A DNA stretch of 64,000 nt from Symbiodinium sp. CCMP2592 (GCA_905221615.1 CAJNDT010006135.1:1836089-1900088); one strand, 5' to 3'. Counted from the stretch's first letter, positions 48,540 through 58,601 are shown. Numbers and translations are program-made. Notes: a model not told the origin generated them from the sequence alone.

Positions 48540-48825
48540 AAGGAGTCTTCCATGACAAGTTGAAGTAGCCCAGCATTCAGGGCAGGGTGGGAGCATTACA
48601 GCGGTGCGGCCATGCATCGATGTCGAACAACCACAAGGCCTGCCTCTCGGCATGACTGCCAGGGTAGGTGCCCAGCTGGACGCAGTCGAAGATATCAGGC
48701 TCCACGACATGCAAGCTGTACCCATTATCAAGAGCTTCCCGGCCAGGCCCGGTGTGCTCTCGCAGCGAGCGGTGATCGCGTCTATTGCGGTGCTTGTGCA
48801 AGCATGCCGTCACACCTGTAAACCC
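48540..48825 (-). other. 286-bp unique island with an 87-codon minus ORF
   Basis: Bounded by CCCTAAA repeats on both sides. The minus frame 48577-48840 ends with a stop; the part after a TTTACAG acceptor-like site (about 48820) looks protein-like (SLHVVEPDIFDCVQLGTYPG). The plus frame 48604-48828 is also open. It may be a terminal exon or a decayed gene fragment. No family recognised. Confidence 0.35.
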
Positions 48826-48907
48826 TAAACCCGAAACCATACACCCAAAACCCCTAAACCCCTAAACCCTAAACCCTATCACAGATGACTATAATTAAAG
48901 AGGAATC

Positions 48908-48999
48908 CTCAAGTGGGATATTGGCAACTGTTCAAGCTTCTTGAATAGTTCCTCCCAGCGAGCCCCCATGCAGCTGATGTCTCTTGGGACTCTTCGACC
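48908..48999 (-). other. Possible 92-bp exon
   Basis: The minus strand reads TTTTAG then GGTCGAAGA and, after 30 codons, CACTTGAG then GATTCC (a GA-type donor). The frame includes ISCMGARWEELFKKLEQLP. The other minus frames and the plus strand are less open. No family recognised. Confidence 0.3.
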
Positions 49000-49530
49000 C
49001 TAAAACCCCCTAAACCCGCAAACTTCCGAAAGCCCCTAAACCCTAAACCCCTAAACCCTAAATCCTAAACCCTAAACCCTATTTAGTAAGTCCCCCGAAA
49101 CCGAAGTCAACCCTCCGCTTAGGGCTTAGGGCTTACAGGGGTTTAGGGTTCATAAGGGTTTACGGTTTACATGGGCCTATAGGGTTCATGATGCTTAAAG
49201 GTTTTGGGCTCTCGACAGAATCGCAGATGAAGCTAATACCCTTTGGTGTTTGAACTTTCAGCTCCTGGGCATCTTTGACGCCGTAGGCTTCGGCAAGCAG
49301 CGCCTCATCCTTGATGTCGCTGTTTTGCAAGATCCAAAGCTTTCAACTATAGCTAGCGAAACAATTGCGGGTTTTATAAGGGGCCTTCTATACCGAGCGT
49401 TCTGTTTCTTGGGGGGCTGGGCTTGGGGTTTTGAGGGTCGGAGGGCTTTGAGGATTTAGGGCTCAAGGGTCCAAGGAGTCGCTGAATTTCAGGTTGTTGG
49501 CAAATGGCTCCGGCAAAGGGGATAAACCTT

Positions 49531-49622
49531 AGAAGCTGCCCCCACCCTGTAATAGTGACTATAACGATTATAGTGGGGGCCTATTCTATTCCTATTATAG
49601 CACTATTACAGGGTGGGGGCAA
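49531..49622. mobile_element. MITE-like palindrome, family H
   Basis: AGAAGCTGCCCCCACCCTG mirrors CAGGGTGGGGGC. Very similar to 555-657. Confidence 0.7.
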
Positions 49623-49639
49623 CCCCCGGCCACACAACC

Positions 49640-50026
49640 CAGGAATGAGAAAGATTAACAAAGAACAAGCGATGGCTCTGGTCTGGACCCAGACAGAAAG
49701 CGGCGCCAGAGTGCCCCTGAAGGCTCGGAATGCCCAGGCGAAGGCTGGTCCGCTGTGGCGCAGCCGAACGTCTTTTGAGCCAATGGCGACTGAAGGCGGT
49801 GACCATGCACATCACGTGCAAGAGAGCTCGAAGGCATATATGCTTGCTCTGGTTGCGATTCGTCCCCCGAGTCTGGTGAGACGGTGCGATCCCGGTCCAG
49901 AATAGCCTGCGGGATCGAAAAATGTACCAGCCTCTGCGGAAAAAGTGTCCTGCTGCAGACGGTCATCCGCCATCGCAGTATTCTAAGATAAACCCTAAAC
50001 CCTAAACCCCTCTCTTTCAGCTCCAA
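49640..50026 (-). other. Unique stretch with a 123-codon minus ORF
   Basis: The minus frame 49655-50026 is open for 123 codons, P/S-rich in its second half. A second minus frame from the ATG near 49960 is also open for about 55 codons. No domain recognised, and low stop frequency from GC content can explain part of this. Confidence 0.35.
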
Positions 50027-50107
50027 AGCTCAAACAGCTCGTCGGTCTGGGGTTTAGGCTAAGGGCTATAAGAAACGCAGACCAATGTAAAGTAAACTGT
50101 GCAGACC

Positions 50108-50308
50108 CCTGTCTTATATGCCTCTAAGGGGCTAGAGTGGCTAGAGGTGCCAGCATGGTTTTCTTCTGATTCACGCAGCTTTTCAAACAAAGCTTTGCTG
50201 TCGAATTCAACTAGTTAAACCCAACCCTAAGTCCCTATCTATAAGCCTCAGACCAGCAATATCTTCTTGTGCACTAATTTTCGGTGCTATGAACGGGTAA
50301 ACCAAATC
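50108..50308 (-). other. Two unique islands, possible exons
   Basis: 50247-50308 (20 codons, DLVYPFIAPKISAQEDIAGL) and 50108-50210 (33 codons, FDSKALFEKLRESEENHAG) are open on the minus strand between AG and GC/GG contexts. Their phases do not join, so at least one boundary must be wrong if they belong to one gene. Confidence 0.3.
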
Positions 50309-50430
50309 CTTGCTGCGGACAACCACAAAAACTGCAAACAGATTGCAAACATGGAGCTGCATACTTAGATCAAAACTGCGCCAAAACCCTAAGCCCTAAA
50401 CCCCTAAACCTTGCAACCCAAACTCGAAAC

Positions 50431-50483
50431 CATAATTCCCAGGATGTCGGGCTCATAAGGTTGTAGAGCTGTAGAGTCGCAAC
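50431..50483 (-). other. Possible 53-bp exon
   Basis: The minus strand reads ATTGAG then GTTGCGACT and, 17 codons later, AATTATG then GTTTCGAG. The frame reads VATLQLYNLMSPTSWEL. Confidence 0.25.
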
Positions 50484-50501
50484 CTCAATCCCAAATACTA
50501 C

Positions 50502-50602
50502 TATTTGCTTAAGAACCCCCAAAAAATAAAAAATATATTCCTTATGGTGGTAATATTTGGATTATTATTTTGATTTTTTGAGGTTTCTTAAGCAAATAGT
50601 AG
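50502..50602. mobile_element. AT-rich palindrome, second copy
   Basis: CTACTATTTGCTTAAGAACC mirrors GGTTTCTTAAGCAAATAGTAG, with 'aaaaaataaaaaatatattcctta' inside. Matches 20780-20915. Confidence 0.7.
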
Positions 50603-50639
50603 AATACCAGAATCCCTGAGTCGTCCTTCTGTTGATATC

Positions 50640-50751
50640 GTAGAAGCCAGAAAGTTGGAACATTAGTGTCCTCATGTCCCTAAAGTAAAGCATAAGGGAT
50701 CCTAGCACTAATCCTCCTAAACCCATGTTCCAACTTTCGGGCTTCTACTGT
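50640..50751. mobile_element. MITE-like palindrome, family I
   Basis: GTAGAAGCCAGAAAGTTGG mirrors CCAACTTTCGGGCTTCTAC. The interior is inverted relative to 23600-23717. Confidence 0.7.
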
Positions 50752-50889
50752 ACACAAAACTGACGAAAACGTTTGCTTGTGCAACACCCCACTGAAGAAC
50801 TTCATGAAACTCGAAAGGACAAATCACATACCCTAAACCCAAAACTTTCCTGAACCCTCATGTCCATGTTGGCTTTCGCTGTTCACGAC

Positions 50890-51003
50890 CGTCCCCCTAA
50901 ACCCTGAACCCTAAACCCTCAAACCCTAGACCCTAAACCTCTAAACCCTGAACCCTAAACCCTAAACCGTCAACCCTAAACCCTAAACCCGAAACCCTAA
51001 ACC
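50890..51003. repeat. Interstitial CCCTAAA tract
   Basis: About fifteen CCCTAAA or CCCTGAA units. It abuts a GC-rich island (51004-51090) that is open on the minus strand (LQELQEAYDEAVAAGVDALS). Confidence 0.7.
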
Positions 51004-51249
51004 CTCGGACAAAGCGTCGACGCCAGCCGCGACGGCCTCGTCATAGGCCTCCTGCAATTCCTGGAGGCCTCCTGACTGCGTGCCAGGGACAGGGGCTTTA
51101 GGGGTTTAGGAGTTGAGGGTTTAGGGGGTTTAGGGTTTAGGGGCTTTAGGGTTTCATCCAAAGCACACCCGAGTGGAGCCCTCGGCGATGCCAAACCCTG
51201 AACCCTTGAAGTTCCTAGATCTTCCAAACCTCCTCAATTTAGGAAGATA

Positions 51250-51346
51250 CTGCTGACAAAATCCTGCATGACCTTAAGAACTCCAAGCTATGGGAACTAT
51301 GATACATTCCTTATAATGGGTAATGCAGGATTTTGTCCATCAGCAG
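51250..51346. mobile_element. Family B palindrome, second subtype, TA-flanked
   Basis: CTGCTGACAAAATCC mirrors GGATTTTGTCCATCAGCAG. TA at 51248-51249 and 51347-51348. It sits inside a family J fragment that starts at 51218 and resumes as 'ctcaaatcatactccgggtcctac'. Confidence 0.7.
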
Positions 51347-51628
51347 TACCTCAAATCATACTCCGGGTCCTACTATGGGTTAACCTGGACCCTGAGTAAC
51401 CTAGCTTTTGAAGGCCTTTTATGTGGACATCACAATGAGAGCCCATGAAACGGTTGGTTCTCGATGGTCCAGGTAAGGTATACTCGTTCACTCCTGGGTG
51501 CTTGGGTAGCTCTTTCATAATAAGGGTATCCCTTTTTCCTAGTATTCGGGTTTAATAACGGGGCCCTAACCCAGAGGCTCCACATACACTACCATTTGGG
51601 ACCTTATTCCATATATAATGATCGTGTG

Positions 51629-51739
51629 TATTGAGTTTCCGAAAATAGGGGACCCTAATATTATAGTACCCTAAAAAGTAGGATCCTTATGATAGGGACC
51701 CCCAAAACAAGGTACACCCATTTTCGGAAACTCCCATAT
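51629..51739. mobile_element. MITE-like palindrome, family D
   Basis: ATTGAGTTTCCGAAAATAGG mirrors 'CCATTTTCGGAAACTCCCAT'. A truncated family C copy lies just upstream (51578-51625). Confidence 0.65.
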
Positions 51740-51929
51740 GGACCCTCTAAAAATAAAAACTGCAAAAGGGTATACTACTTAGGAGAATCGATTCGGGGAT
51801 TTTCGAAGATCTGTGTTGGGTTCTAGGGTTTATAGGGCTTAAGGATGAGTGAGGGTTGAAGGTCTGGGGTTATAGGGTTTAGGGGTTTGAGGCTTAGTCT
51901 AGGGTTATAGGGTATAGCGGTTTAGGGTC

Positions 51930-52120
51930 TGGGATGCTCGAATCCTCCGTGGTCCAAGGCGGCTTCCAGGCGCTTGTGGGCAGCGGACCTGCCCAAGCGA
52001 ACAGTGTTTTCATGCGTTCCAAGTACACAAATAAAAGTTCTTTTCGGTACTGCGCCAAAAACCATTCAGAGTATGGAATGTCGGACCTCAAGCCTTGCAA
52101 TTTGGGTAGTACGTAGTTGT
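51930..52120. other. Unique GC-rich island joined to a family G half
   Basis: 51935-52015 is GC-rich and open on the minus strand (AAHKRLEAALDHGGFEHP). From 52018 it continues into a diverged family G palindrome fragment. Confidence 0.3.
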
Positions 52121-52277
52121 TCCTTGAGAGTTCTACTTGGGTTCTGCAGGCAGTCTATTGAACCAGTTTAAAGCAAAGTTCCTGATTGGAGTTAAGGTTC
52201 GCGGTTAAAGGAGACTGGGGCGTGGCCGTTTGAGGTGTTAAGAGGTTTAGGGTGTGGGTACTTCTGCATTAGGTCTA

Positions 52278-52386
52278 CCTGGAAGGGCAGGGGTCTTAGA
52301 AAGTAGGTTATAAGTAGAGTTATAGGTAGTTCCCCCAATTACAACCCTACTTGTAACCTACTTACTAAGTCCCCTGCCCCTCCAAG
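52278..52386. mobile_element. MITE-like palindrome, family A2
   Basis: CCTGGAAGGGCAGGGG mirrors CCCCTGCCCCTCCAAG. TA precedes it (52276-52277); the right side is followed by GTGGG and a fragment of family E. Confidence 0.65.
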
Positions 52387-52504
52387 TGGGTGTTGATCAA
52401 AATTATGGGCCCTCTTGGGGTCTTTCTCATAATCTAATTATTCCTTATACTGTTTAGGGGACCAAAATGACCAACCCCTCCAAGTAGGTCTAATGTTCTT
52501 TTTC

Positions 52505-52718
52505 CTAAACCCTAAAACCCCTAAACCCCAAACCCTAAATCCTAAACCCCTTAAAAACCCTGAACCCTAAACCCTAAATCCTAAACCCCTTAAAAACCCT
52601 AAACCCCAAACCCTAAATCCTAAACCCCTTAAAAACCCTAAACCCTAAACCCTAAATCCTAAACCCCTTAAAAACCCTAAACCCTAAACCCTAAATCCTA
52701 AACCCCTAAAAACCCTAC
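52505..52718. repeat. 39-bp higher-order CCCTAAA tandem repeat
   Basis: Five units with period 39 bp, starting at 52531, 52570, 52609 and so on. Each contains AACCCTAAATCCTAAACCCC followed by TTAAAAACCCT. A short TTTAGGG run (52757-52790) faces it. Confidence 0.75.
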
Positions 52719-52851
52719 TTGTAGAGGTTTTGGGGCCCCGCAAGTTTGGATTCACTGTTTTAGGGTTTAGGGTTTAGGGTTTAGGGTTTAAGACAGCGGC
52801 CAGATGATCAATCCAAAACAGTATTTCCGTAATGGAATTTAAGCCGTTTAA

Positions 52852-52961
52852 CCCAGAGGGTCCATAGATGCCAGCATTATGGGTATAGGTCCCTTAGAAC
52901 CATCATAAGGATGGTCTTTCGGGACTTACTTCTTTGACGTAATACACATGAACCCTCTGGG
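52852..52961. mobile_element. MITE-like palindrome, family C
   Basis: CCCAGAGGGTCCATAGATG mirrors 'catgAACCCTCTGGG'. TTA precedes the left end and ATA follows the right. Confidence 0.6.
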
Positions 52962-53593
52962 ATAACCTTTCGAACCTTAACCTTCAAATAATATAGAACT
53001 CTTATAAGCAAAACCTACAAAACTACTACCCTAAACCCGTGTAAAAAGGCAGGCAAAAAGGCTACAATGATCGTTGCGGAGGTGATGTCTTCAGAAACCT
53101 AAAGCCGTGTTCTCTAAGACCACAAGCCTCCAACAACAGACACCCTGAAACTTCTATACGGTTAGGGCTTAGGCGGTTTAGGGTTTAGAGGTTTAGGCTT
53201 AAAGGATTTAAGGCAAATTTAAGGCTTAGAGGGGTGTAGAGTTTAGGGTTCAGAACCCCTTGAAGGCCTAAGTGTATACCATATGAGCACATGGAGCCTT
53301 GGGGTCTACTCCTGTCTCAAAGCCGTAAACACCGAATTCCCAGACACGACCACCCCTGTAGATTCCTTTGCGGTGCCCTCATAGGAACCCTTATAGATCC
53401 CTTAAAGGAACCCTTAAGGATGCCTTAAAGGAACCCTCAAGGCCCTCGGCCTAGGGGGTCCAAGCACCTCATCACCGAAAACTCTCCCAAGTAGTAACCT
53501 GCATAATTACTACTGGGGTTCCTTTAACGGGATCTATAGGGGGTACCTTTAAGGGGCCCCTTTAAGGGATCTATAAGAGGGTTTAGGGTTTAG

Positions 53594-53692
53594 GGTGATG
53601 ATATAAATCCTGCATTACCCATAATAAGGACTATACCATAATTCCCATAGTCTACGGTCCTTAAGGTTATGCAGGATTTATATCAGCATTCG
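53594..53692. mobile_element. MITE-like palindrome, family B, left end diverged
   Basis: GGTGATGATATAAATCC mirrors GGATTTATATCAGCATTCG. The left edge merges with a TTTAGGG repeat. Confidence 0.6.
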
Positions 53693-53929
53693 TAATTACT
53701 ATCATAAACCCAAGTACCTTATTATTGGGTCCTTTGAACTCTGAACCCTGAAAAAATGCTTATAAAGCAAGCGCAAGCCTCTGCAGTTGCTGCTTCGCAT
53801 CCTTTACGGCTCCATGTCGCCTGGGCTACCGAACTGCTCAGGGTCTAAAGTTTGGGTTCAGGATTAGACAGTAACTATAAATACAGGCGCAGAAGTGCAT
53901 TCTTCAGACACGTCCTTGCATACAGGCCG

Positions 53930-53995
53930 CTGTGCACACATACATACATACTTACTTACATACGTACATACACACATACATACACATGTGCACAA
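53930..53995. repeat. CATA/ACAT microsatellite
   Basis: Imperfect 'acatacatacttacttacatacgtacatacacacatacatacac'. The plus frame HTYIHTYLHTYIHTYIH is repeat translation. Confidence 0.85.
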
Positions 53996-54060
53996 AACTC
54001 ATGTCTAGCATAGGTATTTTAAAAATTATGTATGTCTATTTGTTTCTGCAATTAGGACAC

Positions 54061-54125
54061 GAGATTAAGTTGCTGGTGAGCCGCATGCCGGCTCGTTGCG
54101 CCTCTTCGATAAACACCGGGAGTTC
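54061..54125 (-). other. Possible 65-bp exon
   Basis: The minus strand reads TGCCAG then GAACTCCCG and, 21 codons later, AATCTC then GTGTCC. The frame reads ELPVFIEEAQRAGMRLTSNL. It is one of the better islands by splice-site look. Confidence 0.3.
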
Positions 54126-54149
54126 CTGGCATAAACGCACCGTGGGTTT

Positions 54150-54257
54150 CCCTAAGGCTCCATGTGCCCATATAGTAGGTACTTAGGCCTTAAAGGGGTC
54201 CCTATATGGGTACTTCAAGGCCTATGTACCTACAATATGGGTACATGGAGCCTTTCG
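54150..54257. mobile_element. MITE-like palindrome, family F
   Basis: CCCTAAGGCTCCATGTGCCC mirrors GGGTACATGGAGCCTTTCGG. Confidence 0.65.
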
Positions 54258-54428
54258 GTTTAGACTTTGTAGTAAAGGGGCCTTCAGAGTTGCTTGGGGT
54301 TTAGGGTTCCTCTTGAAGGGATCCATAAGGGTCCTATAAGGGGGTTTAAAGTTTAGGATGGTTTAGGGCTAGGGGGTGAGCAGCAAGAATAGGTTTCTAT
54401 AAAGAGTTGCTGCTAGAAAGTTAAGAGT

Positions 54429-54534
54429 TGGGAGTTTCCGAAAATAGGGGACCCTAATTACTAATATAGTACCCCAAATATTAGGATCCTTATTATAAGG
54501 ACCCCAAAACCCTAATTGTCGGAAACCCCCAGTT
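54429..54534. mobile_element. MITE-like palindrome, family D
   Basis: TTGGGAGTTTCCGAAAATAGG mirrors 'ccctaatTGTCGGAAACCCCCA'. Confidence 0.65.
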
Positions 54535-54763
54535 GTGTTAGAAGCTTAAGGCGCATAGTACTGGCCTAAACGAAAAGCGCACGAGATAGCTTTAGGATAA
54601 TACCGAACAACGTCACCTGACGTGCAAACAAGAAAGGTCTAGACCCAAACCCTAGGCCCTAAACCCTAAACCCCCAAAACCCTAAACCCGCCTAAACGCT
54701 AAACCCCTAAACCCTAAACCCCAGAACCCAACCCCTCGATTCACTATACCCCCAACCCTAAAC

Positions 54764-54837
54764 CTCGGTACAAGTGCCTCGAGGACTTGTGTGTGCCGAG
54801 CAGACTTCGCCATGACTTCTTTCAGCTTGTCGCCCAC
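54764..54837 (-). other. Possible 74-bp exon
   Basis: The minus strand reads TTGCGAG then GTGGGCGAC and, 24 codons later, GTACCGAG then GTTTAGGG. The frame reads DKLKEVMAKSARHTQVLEAL. The putative donor is a telomere-like unit. Confidence 0.3.
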
Positions 54838-55042
54838 CTCGCAACTTGCGGGTTTCGGCGTTTAGGGTTTAGGATTAGGGTTTATAAGCGTTCCTTTTGA
54901 AGGGATCTATAAGGGTTCCTTTAAAGAGATCTATAAAGGGGGTTCTATAAAGGGGTCTTCGGCTTATAGGGTTTAGGATTGGGGTTTAGGGTTTAGCAAC
55001 TGGGATTAGGGTTTAGGGTTTGGGGTGTAGGGGTCTAGGGTT

Positions 55043-55138
55043 TACAGTAGAAGCCAGAAAGTTGGAATATCATTATCGTAACCCCTTTAAGGTAAACTAT
55101 AGGGGATCCTACCATGAAACCATATTCCAACTTTCTGG
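55043..55138. mobile_element. MITE-like palindrome, family I
   Basis: TTACAGTAGAAGCCAGAAAG mirrors 'ttccaaCTTTCTGGAG'. It lies directly upstream of the LINE open frame. Confidence 0.65.
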
Positions 55139-55150
55139 AGTTCCCTTTAG

Positions 55151-56269
55151 GGCTTCGTACACGGACCTTACGAATCAGAACATGGTTCGCATAAGGTCGC
55201 AGCTGGCACCAGGGATGAGCACCAGGGTAAGCTTAAACTCCAACCAAGGGCCAATAACAATAACAAGAATTTCAATAATCAGCTGAGTGTCGTTGAGGAG
55301 GCGTTTCATATGCCGTCATTGCCTGACATTGTGCAGGCTTGTCGGAGCATGCAAGACGGTAGAGCTTCAGGTTTATTCGGTATCCCAGCCGAAGCTTTCA
55401 AATTTGCTCCCCTTCATGCTTCCCGTTGCTTGCTGCCACTTTCCATCAAGATGTTCAGCATTGGCGAATGTCCTTTGGCGGCTCGTCGCACCTTTACTGC
55501 TGCCATACCCAAAAAGGGTCACGGTAGTCCTGCGGCCTGGAGAGCTATTGCTTTGCAGGAGCCGTCCATGAAAATCATTGCCAGGGCGGCTAGAAAAAAG
55601 CTCGTCAAATTCTTTGTTCCTGCACTTCGTACTGGCCAGTCTGGGGCCATACCGGGTGTCGGCATGGAAATGGCACAGTTGCTGGTTAGATCTCATCTGC
55701 GACGATTGCAACAAGAAAAGATTTCAGGCGCCGTCATTTACGTAGATGGAGTTGCTGCTTTCTATGCGACTTTGCGCCATTTCCTCTTCGATGGGAGTTT
55801 CAACGCGGGCGATCAGCAGGGGCTCATCAAAGTGCTTGAGCTCATATGCCCAGAGCCGCAGCGACAGGAACAGCTGTTCGCTGTGTTGTGTGGAAAATCC
55901 ATCTTGGAAGCTTCGGACACTCCGCCGGTTTTACGAAGGTACGTTACTTCCATGTTGCAATCGACTTGCTTCACGATGCAGTGGCAGGGAGAACGAGTTA
56001 TTGCTACTCGTTCCGGCACATGCCCTGGTACTCCTCTTGCTGATCTTATGTTTCAAGGAGTATTTGCGTCGTGTTTGGCGGAGTTGGAGGGTTTCATCAA
56101 TGACGAGCTGCTTCTCGTGCCAAGTCCTGTCGTTTCGAGCTTGCCCACTGTTTCGGCTCCATCGGCTACTTGGCTTGATGATGTTGCGTTGTTGGTCAGA
56201 GTTCCCAATGCAGCCTTGCTCCCGGATGTCACCAAGGATATTATACGCCAAGTGGGTCTGTCCGAATAG
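55151..56269 (+). CDS. LINE reverse transcriptase, first part
   Basis: The frame is open from 55151; the first ATG with clear homology after it is at 55310. RT-like sequence starts near 55280. Recognisable parts are RASGLFGIPAEAF, PKKGHGSPAAWRAIALQEP, FVPALRTGQSGAIPG, VIYVDGVAAFYATLR (motif A, catalytic D), GTCPGTPLADLMFQ (motif B) and TWLDDVALLV (motif C, catalytic DD). No endonuclease precedes it, so the element is 5'-truncated, as is common for LINEs. The frame ends at TAG (56267-56269) just after an insertion begins at about 56254. It is a non-LTR reverse transcriptase, unrelated to the copia element upstream. Confidence 0.85.
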   Translation, partial: GFVHGPYESEHGSHKVAAGTRDEHQGKLKLQPRANNNNKNFNNQLSVVEEAFHMPSLPDIVQACRSMQDGRASGLFGIPAEAFKFAPLHASRCLLPLSIKMFSIGECPLAARRTFTAAIPKKGHGSPAAWRAIALQEPSMKIIARAARKKLVKFFVPALRTGQSGAIPGVGMEMAQLLVRSHLRRLQQEKISGAVIYVDGVAAFYATLRHFLFDGSFNAGDQQGLIKVLELICPEPQRQEQLFAVLCGKSILEASDTPPVLRRYVTSMLQSTCFTMQWQGERVIATRSGTCPGTPLADLMFQGVFASCLAELEGFINDELLLVPSPVVSSLPTVSAPSATWLDDVALLVRVPNAALLPDVTKDIIRQVGLSE

Positions 56270-56295
56270 GGGGCGCCCTACCAGGAGTGTTGGGA

Positions 56296-56375
56296 TCGGG
56301 GTATGTTTCGCGGGTATGTTTCAGGGTATGTTTCGGGGTGTGTTTCGGGGTATGTTTGGGGGTGTGTTTCGCGCA
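56296..56375. repeat. 11-bp GGTATGTTTCG repeats, cluster 1
   Basis: About seven units (GGTATGTTTCG, GGTATGTTTCA, GGTGTGTTTCG), ending GGGGTGTGTTTCGCGCA. The same ending closes cluster 3 at 56884-56962; a shorter cluster is at 56760-56805. Confidence 0.8.
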
Positions 56376-56396
56376 GACTCTGAGTTGTGGCAATAG

Positions 56397-56492
56397 AAGT
56401 AGTAGTAGCAGCAGCAGCAGGAGTAGGAGTAGAACTAGGCGTAGGAGTAGGAGTAGGAGTAGGAGTAGGAGTAGGGGTAGGAGTAGGAGTAG

Positions 56493-56555
<63 letters not shown>

Positions 56556-56635
56556 TAGCAGGAGTAGTAGCAGTAGCAGTAACAGTTAGCAGTAGCAGTA
56601 GCAGTAGTAGTGGTGGTAGTAGTAGTAGTAGTCGA
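56397..56635. repeat. AGT/AGG/AGC microsatellite
   Basis: Pure (AGT)n runs about 56490-56548 and (AGTAGG)n about 56430-56485. Long open frames here (S-, V- or T-rich) are repeat translation. Confidence 0.9.
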
Positions 56636-57013
56636 GACAATAGCTGCCGTAGTGGTACAGGCATCGTTGTGGGCTGCAGGTCTGGAAGGTCCCGACTTGT
56701 CAGGCGGTTAGTATCGCTTCGAAGCGGAAAAGGCCAACGGGCCACTTGGAGCAAATCCAAGTATGTTTCGGGTATGTTTCAGGTATGTTACGGGTATGTT
56801 ACGGGAAACCTTTCCTGACCTGTGTTGAGCTACTCTAGACCTTCGCCCGCTGCTAACTTCATCCAAACGAGTTGGATAACGCGGGGGTATGTTTCAGGGG
56901 TATGTTTCGGGGTATGTTTCAGGGTATGTTTCGGGGTATGTTTCGGGGTGTGTTTCGCGCAAGGACAACACTCCTCCAAGACTACAAATTCAACCCCCCA
57001 AAAAAAGACAGAC

Positions 57014-58601
57014 CCAAGTAGACAAGGCCATGAGAGGTGTTGGAATTGCCACCAACTTCGAGGATCGTAAGACCGAGGTGTTATTTGCCTTCCATGGTCA
57101 TGGGAGTCAGAGTATCCGTAGAGAATGGCTTGGCGTGCAGAAGCCATCGCTTCCAGTTGAGTTGTGTGACGGTACCACTGTTTCAGTCAATATCGTTGAT
57201 CAGTACATTCACCTTGGCTCCGTGACACACTTCTCTGGATCGGACATTCTTGATGTGAGACGACGTAGATCCGGTGCGCAGTTGTTGATGGTTCCTCTGA
57301 GGAAAAAGTTGTTGCATAATCCTCATCTCCCTACGGTCACCAAGCGTTGCCTCGTGTTTGCCATGCCCATGAAGAAGTTTCTGTACGGTTCTGGTGGGTG
57401 GAGTCTTTCCACTGTTCAAGAGCAGAGACTTTTTGCGTCGACTTACATGTCGTTCTTGCGGCAGGCTTGTAGGGGCATAACAGGCCTCAGCAGTGCTGGT
57501 CTCAGTGACGTTCAGCTTTGCACATTGCTTCAGGCGCTTCTTCCCACTGAAGCTCTGATGATTGAGAGGGTGCGGTTCTTGTGCAGTGCTGTCTCCCACG
57601 ATGCTGGATACTTGAAGCGCGTCGTAGCTGTTGACAACGAGTGGTTCCCGCAGGTTCTTGATGCCTTCGCCACTTTGAAAGCTGTTTGCTGGAATGCCCT
57701 TGTCATTCCTGACAAAAATGACCCTAAAGAGCTTGTGGCTTTCCTTGATGGCTTGTGTTGTCGACGACAGGCGCTTCGCAACAAGCTCAGGCTGTTCCGA
57801 AAATGCATGGTTGAAGGAAGGAAAGATAACATTGCTCAGTGCCAGCGGCTCGCCTGGGCTCACAATGAAGCTGAAAAGCTTGGAGTTGCTGTTTGTAACT
57901 TCAAATGCCAGAGTGACAGTGGACATCACGCTTGTGAAACATGCGGCAAGGTTTTTGCTAGGCTGAGTGACATGCGAGCCCATGCTCGACAGGCTCACGG
58001 TGAAGTTGCTGCTCTCACGACTGCTTCCGGAGGGACTGTATGTCAAGTTTGCATGGTGTGTTATCGCACGAGTCGTAGGCTGAAGGCTCATCTGGCTAGC
58101 GTTAAAGCTTGCAGGCAAGTGTACCTGTCGGCGGATCTTGGTGACACAGGATCAAGTGTCAAAGGCAGTCAGAGGGCCTGGCAGCCGCCTGTTGCTGTGC
58201 ATGGGCCAAGGCCGTGGTGGTCGTTGCTTAGACCGGATCCCGCAGTTGAGGATTCAGGCGAAAGGAGCCAGATTCAACCGATTGCAGTGCTACAGGGCAT
58301 TCTCGACGGGGCAAATGACACGTGCCAAGGGAGAGAGCTTGCCACCTTCCTTCTCAAGCTTCATCGGGGCCTCTCCTCTGACGGGATATGTTTTGCCAGT
58401 GCGATCAGAGTCTTTCATAGTTTATCTGAGAATCCACTTGCCGAGCTCGGTGCTGAAGCGGTTAGGTTTCTTTCTGCTAGGGTTGGTTCGCATTCGGGGC
58501 GTTTCCAGGGCGCATTGTTGTTCGGCATTTGGAAAGGGCCTAAAGCTGTTGTCGGCAAACATGCCGACTCTGTTGCGGCCCTGGCCTCTGAGTTTCTCTG
58601 A
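57014..58601 (+). CDS. LINE reverse transcriptase, second part, with C2H2 zinc fingers
   Basis: Continues the LINE after the insertion; the frame is open from 56889, but its first about 40 codons come from the insert. AMRGVGIATNFEDRKTEVLF and YIHLGSVTHFSGSD match the region after the catalytic motif and the thumb of LINE reverse transcriptases. Near residues 345-375 is a C2H2 finger (CETCGKVFARLSDMRAHARQ, C-x2-C-x12-H-x4-H), followed by CQVCMVCYRTSRRLKAHLAS, which ends in a cysteine instead of the second histidine. Such fingers occur in several LINE families and help bind nucleic acid. It ends at TGA, 48 bases before an A-tract. No internal stop is seen apart from the insertion. Confidence 0.85.

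Larger units (their letters stand above)
56254..57019. mobile_element. 766-bp insertion in the LINE, with 6-bp flanking repeats
   Basis: CCAAGT occurs at 56248-56253 and 57014-57019. Removing one repeat plus the intervening bases brings the two LINE frames together in phase, reading through IIRQ to VDKAMRG. The insert has GT shortly after its start (56252) and CAG near its end (57009-57011); splicing there would also keep the frame. It contains three clusters of an 11-bp GGTATGTTTCG repeat and an AGT/AGG microsatellite. It has no coding capacity beyond repeat translation, so it could be an introner-like or satellite-bearing insertion. Confidence 0.75.

Noticed and set aside
56278..56818. Long T-, S- or V-rich open frames
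   Set aside because: They are translations of the AGT/AGG microsatellite on both strands.
57183..58118. 311-codon minus ORF
   Set aside because: Antisense to the LINE reverse transcriptase, whose plus-strand motifs are clear.
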